Assembly (NCBI GenBank): GCA_933228895.1
Contig: OW121847.1
Location: forward strand, 126,212,350 to 126,276,349
Length of the DNA: 64,000 bases
Direction of reading: 5' to 3'
Source: Platycnemis pennipes
Taxonomy: Eukaryota > Arthropoda > Insecta > Odonata > Platycnemididae
The position numbers and the translations under genes are program-made. This document shows, piece after piece, positions 1 through 13,267 of the stretch (the stretch's first letter is position 1; every line of letters starts with the position of its first letter). The notes beneath the pieces were generated by a model, which saw only the letters and a program-made list of their open reading frames with translations, was not told the DNA's origin and made no database searches.

Positions 1-3000
1 ATAATATATTCATCACCCCAAAGTTCAGATCATCAGCTCAATAACGTATTGCTCCTCTGGCTGAATCCGGCAGCAGATTTTCCTTTCATTAGCTATCACT
101 CCTTACGTAAATTCGATAAGTTTCTTTTCAATTCCTTTCAGAGTTAGTTAAAATGATTGAGAATTTATTTTATTGGCATCAGCTACTTTGTAAGGGGTGG
201 CAGGTGTGTAAGATGATCGTGGAGTGAGGCGGAGATCTAGAAACCAGTAGGTAAATTCTCACCAATATGAAGACTTTTAAATGTATTTCTCCATGCAAAA
301 TTCACTCGTTTTCCCCTTCGTCATTTCTCCGCGGAGAGCCTCTTGTGAACCAGTCTGCACAACACTTATGACAGCAAACGCCGACACTTCTCCACGTGCT
401 CTCCACGATGCCATCCCACTCACCCACTTGTCTCTTCAGTCCTCAAGACGCAACTTGAATGGGCGGTGGGATGGGTAAAAGGGGCCTGAAATTGTGAAGA
501 AGAAAACTTCCCTTAAATGCACGAGGATGGTAAAAGATGAGACAAGACATTCTTTCGTCGTCGTCGTTATTATTTCTGGTAAGAAAGACTCCCTTTTCAT
601 TTTTTTCTCCAAGTTTTTTTCATCAAGTTCTTTTCCCTTCATCTTATCGACGAGCGGGAATGTAGATATCCTCTTCTGCAACCACTCCTCCTTTCAAAAT
701 TCTCGCTTTCTCCCTTTCATGTTTCTCTGTCGGTCTCGTTTTAGCTTACTCACCTCTTGCTCGTCACCAGCTGTTCTTTTCTTAGACTCTGATTTCATCT
801 CCCTCAAAATATCTAGCAAGATGTCTCATGTACACTTCCTCTGTCCAATTTTTTTTTATATTTCTCTCCATAAATAATTTCCTGGTATATTTATCCTTTG
901 TAGAGACCACACACCAGGTCTGATTTTAAGTTGAAAAACAAAATCTATAACTCTGTGATTGTTAAATATACTGATGTGTAATCCAAGATAATTGAAAGTT
1001 GCCCGATATTAATATTTCAAAACCGGGTGAATAGGATTTTTATTGGGCACACGATGTACTCATCAAAGATTAAGTCGACTTTCTTATAAACAACATGCTT
1101 ATTACTTCACACATTATTATGCTCAAGACACTTCACGGTGTAATCAGGCCATGTGACCGAAAATTGCACTATTCTTCAAATAGTTACATACCCAAGGACT
1201 TTATTTCATCGTATATTTAGCCCCTCATGGCAAAATATAACTCTAAACGCTTTCAAATAAACCATTCTGATTCATAAAGCATTGAACAACAGTACGCCAT
1301 TTTTAAATCATAACTTAATAACATTTCAAAGTGAGCTATTGGCAACAATAGTAAACCAAGAGGCTTTATGCAAATAAGATTAATAAAAGATTTATCTTCA
1401 TCAAATTCATAGCAGGTATTGTAAGTTTTAATACAGATTAAGACACAACGCACTAATCCATGAACTGTTTTATTTTAAATTTTCTCCAGCAAATTCCATC
1501 GTCCTCTCGTTATTAACGCTGAGAAACATTCACAAACTGAACATACACTCACAGCCAATCCGCAGAGGAAAGATGAGTTACAGGCTTCTGTTTGCTAAAA
1601 ATTGTCTTAGTACACATTGCCCCAGGTTTTAGTTATACCGACGAGAACAACTGCATTAATGTTTTACTAATTCTACTTAAATCTCAGAGGATGATATCTA
1701 TTAATAGCAATCAGGACTTTTTTCATACTCTCCACTATATTTTTTTTTTCAATTTACTTTAATCATCCCTCACCGAGGATGGAAGCATACCCTATGAGAT
1801 TATCGTAACCTGTATGAGAGGGGGCAACTTATATAGGTAATAGAGGGAAAGGGTAGGGTAAGAGATTCTAATCAACTGAAATAATAACTTTTCAACTACG
1901 ATAATCAAATTTGGCATATTTTATATCACATATGTATTTCCACTAAAAAAACGAAGAAAATATGGCATAGCCTTGAAATTTCCAAACCATCGTCTCCTTC
2001 CTCGAACGGTGGTAGGAAATTCATCATATTCCTCTACTCGTCTGAAATCTCTTATTTTTATTAAAATAAACGTGTTTCTCTTTCATTTCCATGACCCAAT
2101 CTCATCCCCCGCTCTCATTCTTTAAGGGCGTGTAGTGTGTTCATTTACAAAATTAGCCGTCTCTCACTGCCATTTTCTCATGTCTTTTTTACCAGTATTT
2201 TCTTCTCTTTTTAAATGCAAAGAAAATGCGCAAGTGAGACAACTCTGTATCTTTGTCCTACATCTCAATAATGATCGCTTTTATAGTCGCACATTAGTGA
2301 TACTTATACCCCACAAATCCCTCCCTACCTACAGTAGTTATTCGTACCACTTCTCTAACCTCTGCGACAATATTCCCCCGATTTTTCTAATACATAAAGA
2401 GCTAAACTTGGTTTTCCCTACTATTTCCTCATCAAAATTCCGTCTTCTCGATCCTTTCGCCCTTATTCAATGAACATTTATCCTGCTCATTGAGTCAGTC
2501 ACCCAATTCATTGCCAGCGGAAATCTCCCCCTCGATATCTCTCTCTTATTTCTCCACAGCCTAGCCCACTCCATGTTTACTCACGAACGAAATAATCGCT
2601 TTCGCTCTTTTTATCTCCGAGACTCACTCTCCGCAAACGCACTGCGCGATGGCATTAATGAGATGGGAACAGCCTCATTTTTCCATTGAGATGGAGTCCA
2701 TCGCAATAACCGAAGCACGCGTGGAGGATAAGAGAGCTTCCGTCCCATTGTAACGGACAGTTGATGACTGGTACTAGCAGTTTATTTGTTTCACTGCCGC
2801 GGAATAACTGCTCCATTGTTCGGGAAAATCACTTTCCTGAGTTTCAGATATTTTTCGCCCAACCTATCGATTCACTTAAAACGGAAGTAGTGCAATTATT
2901 TGGTGATTTCGATTGGTCTTGCACGCATTCTTTACATTTGATCAAGGCATTTTAAATTGCGTCTGACTCGTAACGATAGGGTGATTGATCAAATTAAAAA

Positions 3001-3551
3001 TATACGTATAGAATTGGACACCAAAATATGGGTTCTTTTAGACATTTTATAGTACTCTTCTGATCTCTCAACATCATTTACGTTAACGTGAGAGTTGCTT
3101 TAAATGTAGGTTCGAAGATTTTCACGGCGTTAAATCTGTGAACCCGAAGAGAATACAGAGATCACAGTTGCTTTAAATGCTCAAATTTCCACAAATTTCA
3201 AAAACGCGCTCTATTTTTTTATTTTAATCATAGAAATTCATACGTGTGATTTTACAACGAAGGTTTTACCTCTCCATGCTCATAGTCTTGTTTACTTGAA
3301 ACCGGAATTATACCGTGAAACACTCATTCCAATGGAATACACGAAGAAGATTTTTGCAACACAAAACCGCAATCTTATCCTTTTCAAGGTGTGTAGTTTG
3401 GCAATCATTTATTAGCAACGAATATTTTTACTCTACGAAAAGTAACTGATACTGGCCCACTATGATCCTTGCCGACCTGACAAGTATTCTCGCAAAAGGC
3501 TAAAGAGCAAATAATTGAACTACATAAAACGACGATTTTGTAACGTTTCAG
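1..3551. other. No supportable gene; upstream/intronic DNA of the macroglobulin gene
   Basis: AT-rich sequence with short open frames only. No exon resembling a thioester domain or other macroglobulin segment is visible, and no donor that I could pair with the acceptor at 3551. It is probably the intron preceding the 3552 exon, so the 5' part of that gene should lie to the left of the window. A pyrimidine-rich stretch runs from about 550 to 870. Confidence 0.5.
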
Positions 3552-3711
3552 GTGGCAAGGAGAAGGGGCTTCAGGAGTTCTGCGCCTTGAAGTGTCACTC
3601 TTTTCTGGATTTGAAGTTGAATATGTGGCTCCTATCCGTGGTCCCAAAGGAAAAAATATTGACTTCCTACACGACAAGAGAGGAGAAAAGATCTGGTTCC
3701 TGTTTGACAGT
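3552..3711 (+). CDS. Macroglobulin exon: first half of receptor-binding-like domain
   Basis: The acceptor is the TTTCAG ending at 3551 and the donor is GTAAGT at 3712. The first base completes a codon from an unseen upstream exon; 53 codons follow without a stop (WQGEGASGVLRLEVSLFSGF at the start, ending WFLFDS). The other two frames either contain a stop or give a low-complexity product. The pattern LEVSLxSGFxV is the first strand of the A2M receptor-binding fold. Confidence 0.85.
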
Positions 3712-6258
3712 GTAAGTATGGCAATTAGTGATTCATTTTGCAAAAGCAATCATTTACATTATTAGCATTAATTTCAATGGATATGACATTCGGTAAATTA
3801 TTATATTCTGATAATGATGCCCTAGGTAGTATGCTTAGCAAATAAGTACAAAAAAGGAAACAATAATTAAATATTAAATTTAATTATAAGTTGCCTGTCC
3901 GTGAAAATGCTCAAATAAAATACTGTATCAGTTAAAGGTCAAGTCCGAACTTTTTAAGGACCTAAAACGAACAATCGTCCATTAACACCTGCGATACAGC
4001 CAACTGCCTCCCACCTACTGAATAACCTTCCTAAAACCTCACTTTAACTCCACATCGTGCCTCGACTGTGGCCAGATCATGAATGAGTAATCTCATGCGC
4101 CCAAGGCTCCTTGGGAACTCACAAACAAACATTGGCTCGACCACAGGTCCTTCCGGGCTGCGCTCTCTGCGCACGCTTCACCGCCCGCGGCCGCTACTCC
4201 GTGCGCTCCCTGCGCCCGGCTTCGGCGCGGGTGTACCCCGCCGGCCGCGCCCACCTGGCCGCCCACGCCTTCTTCCACGCGCCGCGCCGCAACCAGAGTG
4301 CCTTGCTCGCCGGCGTGACCGACGACGACCTCATCACGTGGTTCGGCAAACAAGTCGTCGACTCCACGGGAGCAGGTGAGCCGGAGGGTGACGGTGAGCA
4401 GTCTACAATTACGCGATCGACATGTGAACGTAAAACCAGATCGATGGCCACACCTGTGATCAAAATAATTTAACCGTGTTTTTTTATTTTATCGATGATG
4501 TGGCTGTTTTTGAGTGAACAATGCAGGGCTTCCGATGCCCACGGTATATTTGGTAGCATAATATGAGGATACATGTGCAGAAAACACAAACATGGGAAAA
4601 TTGCACGTTCTTTAAACTACTGAGTCAGTGATGCGATCAGTAATATGAGATTTTGCAGAACCTTTCAGGTGATTTCATCAGTCAGGCCACAGATGTGGTC
4701 TTACTTATGAAATTACCTAAAAAATGTCAGCGAAAATAATCATGGTCGCATCAATCCAAAGTTAGCGTTTTAACTGTCAGTAATTTTAGACATATTCAAG
4801 GGTTTGCAAATCTACAACATCTTTTATTGACTCATTATTGGATTTAAAAGAAAATTATTGGTCTCAATTAATTATTTTTAAACCAGTGAAGGTATTGGGT
4901 TGGAAATCATTGAATTTTACAGGAAAACTAGACAATATAAATTACCTAGCTACAATAAAAATGTATCACCAACAAAAATATTGTAACGTGCTGCTAATGT
5001 TCAAATAATGTCATTTTGATGATCCTTGGAATGAGTAAGAGAAATTATACCAATAATGTAGCTTTTTCTGAGTGACCAGTGTTTGCTTAGTTGAATTGAG
5101 TGCCTTACGAATTAATCACGCTAAACTGTCATTGAATTTTCTAGTCCTTAACTACACGTTATTCTTCAGATAACTGAATTTCCTTGTGACGTTTCAGCAG
5201 AGGTTCCCCTCGGCTCCGACTTCTTGGACATGTGCGAGTGCGGCGACCACCCCTGTCTTGGTGAGGCCACGGGAGAAAAGGCGTCCGCGGCACAGAAGAG
5301 CCACAACGAGCCACCCAGGCGTCCCGGAGTCAGTTCACCCCCGCTTCCGGCCGCTGTGGTGTCGACCACGACGACAATGGCCGCGACCACGACAGCGGCC
5401 CCTCCCCCCACCACCACAGCAACCTCCTCCCGAGGGGTGGCAACGCCCAGGGCGACGGAGGAGCCACCCCTGGCAGATTCGACCTCGAAACCAAATGCGG
5501 CAGAGGACATCGTGAAAGAAACCACCGTCACACCTAAGGTGCTCTCCCGAAACCGCAACAGAGAAGAGTACAAGATGTCTGTCGAGAACGTCGATAGTCA
5601 GCCCGTAGAAGTCCATTCGGAAGCTGTCCCAAAGGAAAGTGTTGTGGTGTCCCTGGAGGCTCCGGCCGTGAAACAGCAGACAACCCCTGGCAACCCAGCA
5701 CCGACCTCGGAACACGTTACATCGACTCCGACCCAAACCCAGTCCGCCCAAACGTCGAACCCCACCGCCGGGCCGATCGCTACTGCTGCACGACATGTCG
5801 AAAAGTCTCCGACGACAACGCCGGAGAGCATGAAGACCTCCACAACCCCACATTGGAAGGAGACCCCGAGGGAAATGGAGACTACGGCTACTAACACGGA
5901 GCCGCCGGGGACAGCGACATCGATCAAGAGCCGGACGATCTCTTCGTCGGTCATCGAGGCTTCTTCTGCTGCACCGACGGAGAACGCCACGGTAGCGGAG
6001 ATATCAATGGCTGCGACCCAGAGGACAGTGGATCCAGCGACTGTAAGGACGAGTTCCACAGCTAAGAAGTGGCATGACGGCCCCAGGATGAGGTTACCAG
6101 ACATGAGAGCTAAGCCCACGACGGCACCGCAGAGCGTGAAGCAGACCGAGGGAAGGATGGTGGTGCTAGATGGAAACTCACTGTATGGCTTGCTGAAGGG
6201 AACGGTGAAACCAGATCTGCGCGGCCGACCGATGAAGAGCAAGAGACGAGATGACTGA
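3552..6258 (+). CDS. Macroglobulin/thioester-protein family (TEP/CD109/Mcr-like), C-terminal part in three exons
   Basis: Joining 3552-3711, 4147-4375 and 5198-6258 gives about 482 residues of one open frame ending at TGA 6256-6258. Introns are 435 and 822 bp with GT-AG ends. The first two exons form an alpha-2-macroglobulin receptor-binding-like domain: a LEVSLFSGFEVEYV strand, then IDFLHDKRGEKIWFLFDS, then CARFTARGRYSVRSLRPASARVYP, and a segment ending DDLITWFGKQ. Family members are secreted or surface-anchored proteins; insect TEPs act as opsonins and Mcr acts in septate junctions. The last exon opens with a short Cys motif (MCECGDHPC), as at many TEP C-termini, and then runs about 330 residues of Ser/Thr/Pro-rich sequence. 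The gene is partial: its thioester and MG domains are not in the window. The family call is fairly secure; assignment to Mcr, CD109 or a TEP paralogue is open. Confidence 0.82.
4147..4375 (+). CDS. Macroglobulin exon: second half of receptor-binding-like domain
   Basis: The acceptor is CCACAG at 4141-4146 and the donor GTGAGC at 4376. It reads in phase after the previous exon (VLPGCALCARFTARGRYSVR...) and leaves one base of the last codon for the next exon. CARFTARxxYxVxxLRPASAxVYP matches the late strands of A2M receptor-binding domains (CVxFxAxRxxxVxxLxPAxxxVYDYY). NQS in the loop is a possible N-glycosylation site. The exon is markedly GC-rich against its flanks. Confidence 0.85.
5198..6258 (+). 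CDS. Macroglobulin terminal exon: Cys motif plus mucin-like Ser/Thr/Pro tail
   Basis: The acceptor is TTTCAG ending at 5197, with an alternative CAG at 5198-5200. The frame reads AEVPLGSDFLDMCECGDHPC and stays open to TGA 6256-6258, giving 352 residues. The body is dominated by Thr, Ser, Pro and Ala with runs such as TTTTMAATTTAAPPPTTTAT, expected to be heavily O-glycosylated. It ends in a basic stretch (GRPMKSKRRDD) with no hydrophobic GPI or transmembrane segment, so the product should be secreted. The frame being open for more than 1 kb in GC-rich DNA supports it as coding. Two minus-strand frames over the same bases are also open; I treat them as compositional shadows. Confidence 0.75.
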
Positions 6259-7440
6259 AATAGTCGGGAGACAAACGTGTGAGGCGCAAGAGGGTGCCTC
6301 TTTCGAGATATTCCACGTTCGTTATGCCCTAGTGACGCCAAAGAGAACATACAGGTGGGAGTGCTAATTGGTAATTGGTAAACACAGTGTGAAAAGGGAA
6401 GAAAATATTAGCGCTGAAAAGGGAGGAAAAAATGACAATTTTCGGCAATTTTGTGGACTTCTCGGCGGTAAGGAATTTGTGAAGTGGAGGCAAAAAGGAC
6501 TACTTAAGCAGTTTAAAGTTGTTATTTAAGCTATTTAAAAAACAAACAACAGAAAGAGTTAACCAGAGTACAATTCTGCTCCTCATCCGAGCGGTGCAGT
6601 GTCGAAACTGATGTAAATGTATGTGTTCGCAAGTTTTGCATGCAGCCGTACAAATGTTTGGGGGAGTGATTCCCTTGACACTCAAGAATGCCGGGCCAGT
6701 CTCAACTTTGTGTCCATCGCAAAGCTGTTCTCACTCAGTGTTCGAGCATTTTCGCCTCGGGCCCTGAAGAGCTATTATTAAAACCTACGTAAACTCCGTG
6801 TGCCCAAACTGGATTTCGGAAATCCCTGGCCTTCACGTGAATCCAAAAGTCATACCTTTATGCCGTGAAGCCGAATATCTGTCCTGCGTACAGATTTTTC
6901 TTAAAGGTTTGGACGGATGGAGGTTTGAAAATTTTCCCCCGTATCCACTTCTTTCGCTGACTGGCGATCTTTACTTCAATCTCCCATTCTCCCGTTCTCT
7001 TGATGTCTGGTTGTGTTCAAAATGAAAGTCATTCGTTGTGTGCTTCGTGCGAAAAGTTGTTGGCAAGTAAAAAGACGTCGCAAAATGATGCCATACTATT
7101 CTTTAGAATGTGCTCTGGTCACAATGTAGGCAGTAAGTAGCCTTGTTGTCGTAATTTGCACTAAAAGCATTGAATTTATTTGTTTCTAGAGAAGGTTTAG
7201 GTAAATGAAACTACTCAAGCTATCAATCCATCCGTCCTATCAAAATTAAACAAAAACTTCCACACCACCGTGATTCTTTGATGGAGAACGAATTGGCTGT
7301 CCCTCTAACATGTTTACGTCAACTTTCATTATATATTCGATAGATCAACTTATTTATCCCATAGTCACTAGTGTCGATTTAACTTTCCTTTTCATGCCGA
7401 AGTATAGCAAATGTTTGTATAATAAACATGTGTCCCATTA
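6259..7440 (+). other. Probable 3' UTR of the macroglobulin gene
   Basis: No gene is visible. An ATTAAA lies at about 6778 and the first canonical AATAAA after the stop codon at 7421-7426, so the transcript end may lie near either. Confidence 0.35.
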
Positions 7441-10400
7441 AGGTTCAAAATTACATCAACTCATATTCATCCATAAAGTGGACATAAAAGTAACTACTTT
7501 AAAGGGTTTTCGACTATTTCATGATAAAACATGATTGTACCCAAAGAATGAACGCAAATATTTTGTTTGGAGTGTGACACAATGAAATGTATTTTCTCCG
7601 CAGCGTTTCCTGTCTAATGGCTTCCGTTTACCCAGTCTCTCTATAATTGATAACTATTATACAATTGCATTGGTTATAAAGTAAAATCAAAGATGACCCA
7701 CAAAACTTTTCACATTTATTTTTATAACGTAAAGAGAGAGCAATATACATTTTTGGCACCCCTTCACATGAAGAAGGATGCTGGTGATTAGATTTTACTC
7801 AACTGGTTAGATTTAATAGCTTGGCTCATGATAAATAAAATGCTGCGTGAAAATATTGAAAATCAATTCAGCCTTTGCTACTCTAAGCCGAATTTTAATT
7901 TTTGGCAATTTTCAAAGCCATAAGGCATAAGTATAGATTAGATATCATTTGCCTCAGTGTAATGTCCGATGGATTTTAGAATGGTTCTCCATACAGATAA
8001 TGAGGTCAACAATATCTGTATCATATCAGTGTTTTCCAGGAAAATATCATTACTATTATTAAAAACCAACAAAAATCATTAATTTGTTCTTTAATCACAA
8101 TAAATTTTTTACGAGTTTAATGGCTACGATATTATTTCTAATGGACAAGATGTACGCCATTGTTTCGCTGTGGAATATGAATCAACCATAATTGCAAATA
8201 TAATCCTCTGTACTTATCCGAAGTGACAATGTTTTTGTAAATGAATGCTAAAACGCAAAGTGAATAATTATAAATAAAGATTTAACAAGGAGACAGCACA
8301 TCATTTACGAAATTTAATGACATGGCTGAGGATTAACTTTTGTGAACAACATTAATTCCACACATTATGCATCATCTATACCTGAAGTAGTTTGCATCGC
8401 TTTTTGAACGTGAACACTTAAGTAAAAGATATAAATTTGACCTTAAGGCAGAGCACTTTACTGTTGGAGACGTGCACCACCTCCCAAAATTGTTTAAACT
8501 AAATAGATTCCAAGATAACTGGTTCAGCATTATAATGTTGATGTCAATTTTAAAATTACAATAAACGCCAATGGTTCCATACAGTATTTCACCATAGACA
8601 ATCATAGTAGCCACAGCAGATCGAAGTGTTTGAGAACGAACCCCTCATCCATGATCATTCATTTATCAATTAAATGTTTTGGCTTTAATCAAAACAGCGA
8701 TAAGATATAAATGCATGACATGTAATATATTAATATGCACAAGCATTGTATTTCTATAAATAAAATTAAATATTATAATATATTATCATTCTCCATTAAA
8801 TGAAAACTCCTTATGCTAATTTTTAAACAATATCTCGGTAAAACGGTGATTCTTTTAATGGAATTATAGCTGAGAAGTCCGGATTTAAATCAAGTTCATA
8901 CCTCACTGGAAATGACATAGGCTTTTCGGGAGATGTATTTCTGTAAACCAATCATCCTGGAACACCACCGTCGGCATTAAAAATGAACTTGACCCCCTAC
9001 CTGATCTGTACATTTCACACGAAATTGAAGCTACGCCGTACGAATATGAAAGAAAATTCCAGATTCAATAATAAGACTTTTGACACAGTGATATTTAGTT
9101 CTGGACTATTATCCAGGACTGGAAAAAATCTCCAAATACAATCATCTGGTTTTGGTTATAAATACATCCTTAAACACCGTAAGCACACAAAAATCAGCCA
9201 TATAGCAATGAATTGAGCTATAAATTCATTTTTTTAAACACGCTGTAGCATTTCCTTTTACTTTTTTCGCTATGGCTAAATTAAAAATTTAATTAACTAT
9301 TGCAGAAAATAAGGTAACTATCAAGAGTTTCAACTTATTATTACTATGGAATGATCGACGTTTTATCAACAAATGATAAAAAGAATTTCATGCAAAATTC
9401 AATATTTGGTGACTAATACACCTAGTATTCACCAAGTAAGAACTTTCCGGCAGGGCGTTGCATCTGAATATTTTCATCTTGAAAAATTAAAAATAATTCA
9501 AAACATACTTTGAAAATTTTAAATTAATTCAAATAAATAATTTTTATTTCATGCAAAATGTGTCCCACGGTGGATGGAATCCAAAGGTACATTCAATTCT
9601 TAAAATCAGCGGTATAAACTTTGAATAGGTTTAAACAAAAATTAAAATACGATATAATAGTAACTTAAATGGATATGATATTATGGGTAGGCTATGTTAA
9701 GCTTTCGTTGGGAATACAATAATAATATATATATAATTTGACTGGCATGAAGAAATTCTAACGTCCAATGGACTGGTCCATTTAATGAGGCTATTTTCAC
9801 CTTCTTTAGCTGGCTTTTCATTCATTCCAAAGTTCCTTGTGTCTTCATGCTCCTATACTTCAACTTTTGTTTTATATCCTTTCGGTAGGAATATTGCTAT
9901 GAATTGGTAACGCTTACAATTAATGAGTCATTACCACTCACAAGATTATACATTTTGTTCGGCTTTTTCTATAGTTTAGTATCTACATCCTTGACAACAA
10001 AATTAAATCATTTGCTTCTTCTTGGACAAAAAAAACTCCGTAACTCGAAATATCAAAGACGCAGGATTCAATTCTGGCAGACATCATATATACTTGTAAC
10101 CTAGGGGCAACAAAATGAAGATTGCATGTGAGAAACTTTGCAATAATATCGAAAAAGACAAATGATGATGACATAAATGTCGTATTTCTATTTAAGAGCT
10201 GCAATAACCTAATAGCATGATTAATCAGGTCCACAGATTCTATCTGCAATTTTACATTGCATAAACTTGGTAAGTCAATAACTTATAAAGATAACAATAA
10301 AGAATAACAATAAAAAAATGAAACACTAATCCATCACTTAATGCCAAATTGATTCTGTGAAAAGCGTGCATAAAACGTAAATAATCTTACGTGGATAAAA

Positions 10401-11220
10401 AACAAAATCCGTTTAAGTTTAAGTGCAACTTCGGACATAACGAAATCCATTGCTGATAACATTTACACCTAAATCTACATTTTTTCCTGCAAGCCTCGAC
10501 AAGGACGTAAGGATTTTAGTTTATTTTTGTTCATAAAGACGCAGACATTGGTGAATAGAAAGAAACAACTTACAGGAACACGACGCAAGGTGAGATGCTT
10601 TCGACACATTAAAGCAAGATGGCAACATTTGATTGGAGACTAAACTTCATGTCAAAATTGAAACATAATATTTTATAGATATGGGAGAGATAACTGTTAG
10701 AAGTATTTTGACTGAGGAAAAGAATCTTGAAAACGGTTCATCAAAATAGACTTGTGGATGCACTTTAAATGTACGTATAAATTTGGCTCTTGGAATAAAT
10801 GCAGTTTCTTCTGAGCTTACATAAAACTTTGTAGAGAGAATCCTAAACAAAATATACTCAGTGATATAAAGCAGGTGCTCATCTACATTTACTGGATGCA
10901 CTTTCAGAATATATATAGCTTATCATTCCCAACAACAAGGGAAAGATGGAAACTTCCGCTGCTCAATCATTACGACGCACGCTATTAGGTTGATCTCATT
11001 ATCATTTTCAGCAGAATAGGTCAGATAGTAAAGGAATCAGTAAATATCGATTCAAAGTTCAGAAGAAGTAAGAGTATGACTTAGTCATGCTTCTTTTAGC
11101 CTTTAGTCTACTAAAGAGCGAAAACAAGTACTCAGAGAATTTATAGATATCAATAAAACTAAACGTCATCTGACATAAAATGCCCTTTATAAATCTTGCG
11201 TTTTTTTTAGAGTGTAACGC
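7441..11220. other. AT-rich intergenic DNA, nothing recognised
   Basis: Very AT-rich with short chance open frames only. No splice-bounded exon, RNA gene or clear repeat seen. Confidence 0.5.
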
Positions 11221-11224
11221 TTCT

Positions 11225-11665
11225 TTAAGGCTAATATGGAGCGTTGCACTATATGGGGCGGAAACGTGGGCTTTGCGAAAAGAAGATGAAAATAGACTAG
11301 GGACTTGGGAGAGATGTGGGTGTGGAGAAGGATGGAGAAAGTAAGGTGGGTCGAAAGGAAGACGAACGAGGAAGTGCTAGAATTGGTAGGAGAGGAAATA
11401 AATTTGATAGATGAAATTAGGAGAAGGCAGAAGGTGAGGATGGAAAAGGTAATAAAAGGGGATGGTGTTTTGAAGGAGGTGATTGAGGGAAGAGCGTTGG
11501 GTAAGCGGGGAAGAGGGAGGAAAAAAACGGGTAGCTTGGAAGGAATGATGGGTGGCAGGAGTATGAGGGGCTGAAAAAGGACATCGTGTGAAATTTAGGG
11601 GGTGGGAAGGATTAAATGTCCATTTAAACCTACCTTCACCGGTGGAGTACTAATAATAATAAAAT
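11225..11665 (+). mobile_element. Degenerate 3' end of a non-LTR retrotransposon (RTE-like)
   Basis: The region starts with a frame reading SVALYGAETWALRKEDENRL, the LYG(A/S)E(A/T)W motif that follows the reverse transcriptase domain. It then shifts frame near 11305 and continues as RRMEKVRWVERKTNEEVLEL and GRALGKRGRGRKKT. The same layout (W-R-x-M-x-K-x-x-W, T-N-E-E-x-L, G-R-x-K/R) is seen in the 23.6-kb element, but the sequence is a different family. It ends near TAATAATAATAAAATAA. It is 5'-truncated and frameshifted, hence inactive. Confidence 0.75.
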
Positions 11666-13237
11666 AACGCTTCTTAAGTGACGCTTTTCAAATGTAACGA
11701 TTCTTTCAGGGGAAGGTATTTTTATTTTTGTACGATATTTACTTTTGAAAAATTTTCTGATAATACTTAGCAGGCTATAAGCCGAAGCTCAATATTGGAG
11801 AGAAACAACAAAGGTATCTTCAAAAAGAAAATAAATAAAGAGAAAACGTTCGTATAATGAGCCAAATTGTACTTCATAAGGTATCATAGTTACCGTTGAT
11901 GATAGAAAAACTCAACAGAAACTGAGAAGTATACCACTCAATGCTAAAACAAATCAATAAAATGTGTCACACCAGAGAACCTACATAAGACGTTTATCAC
12001 CATACGTGGAGGCAAAGAAAAAATACGTTTTAGTTCAATCGCTGCAACGGACTTGACGAAATTCCTATAAATCATGACAAGGGTTTTACAAGTTTAGTTT
12101 AGCATCTTTAAAAAATTAAAGTTTTATTATAATATTATCAGATTAACTGCATCTTACTGTACGAAATGATATTATTTCAACCTTTGATAAAATCGCCGAA
12201 AATATTTTCTAAATTTAGATAAATATATTTATACATATTTCCAAGGGTCGTTTGACTGAGAAAAAGAGCTCCCCATGATCTTCATGGCATAGCATGTGCA
12301 AATTTTCATAAGAACGTGAATATGAAATTTAAATTAATGAACCACATTCTGCCATGAAAAAAAGAATGTTGATATTTTATCCACTCTGGAGTGCGCATGA
12401 AAGATTCATTCGCAATTTATGTACGTAATAAATGCCAGAAGACCGAAATGAAGAAGACTCAGAGGCAGAGGCAATGCTGGAAAGTTGTCAATGGAACCAC
12501 AAGGAATTCAGCCATAATAGGTATAATAATTATCGCTATGACTACATACCTATTAAATTAAAAGTTTATTTCAGAAATTTTTTATAATAATAGAAGCGGG
12601 GTGGGACTAAAAATACTAAATATCTAAAGAGAAAAGACAATGGGCAAAGAAAAGAGGAAAAAGGCTTATATAATATTCTCGCAGAATTGCTTACGAGTAA
12701 AGAGGCAAATAAAAAGAGGACATTTTCGGGCTACAAGTACGACACGTGAATAAGGAGGGTGAGGCGTGACCTTTTTATGAGGTCAGATGTATTTCATATC
12801 TCAAAGTAGCTGAAAGCGACTGCTTTGAGAATTATTGCAGAGAATTTATCCGAAGTGAAGAAATTATGCTGAATACTTTAGCTGCAAAGATTCCAGGCCT
12901 ATTAAATTAAATACTACATATAAATGGGCGTCGATAACAAGAGAGCCAGTATGATGCCAAAAAATACTTGATAGCGAAAGAAAAAAGATTATACGCGATG
13001 GTAAAATTCCATGAGGGCTATGGAATATAAAATTATAACTGTAAGTTGTGATTGCTCACTTGGCAGTAGCAGCTTACAGATTTATCAAAAGGAGGTCAGA
13101 AAGTAACGATAATGAATAACTACGAGGTGATAGTTTGCTCTCAGAAAAGAGATGGGGACGCGTAGCACAGAGAGCGCAATGAGGGCACAATTTTTTTATT
13201 GAATATGTTTGATGTTGTTGAAAAATTATTTTATATA
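11666..13237. other. AT-rich intergenic DNA, nothing recognised
   Basis: No coding exon, RNA gene or clear repeat seen. Confidence 0.5.
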
Positions 13238-13261
13238 GTAGGTAGGACGCGTCCTACCTAC
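13238..13261. repeat. Perfect 24-bp palindrome
   Basis: GTAGGTAGGACG is followed directly by its reverse complement, centred on ACGCGT. There is no spacer. Confidence 0.95.
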
Positions 13262-13267
13262 ATACCT

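Noticed and set aside
5335..6350. Long minus-strand open frames (172 and 250 codons) opposite the macroglobulin last exon
   Set aside because: They are low-complexity mirror frames of a GC-rich, Thr-codon-rich coding strand; the plus strand continues the A2M domain in phase across two good splice junctions.
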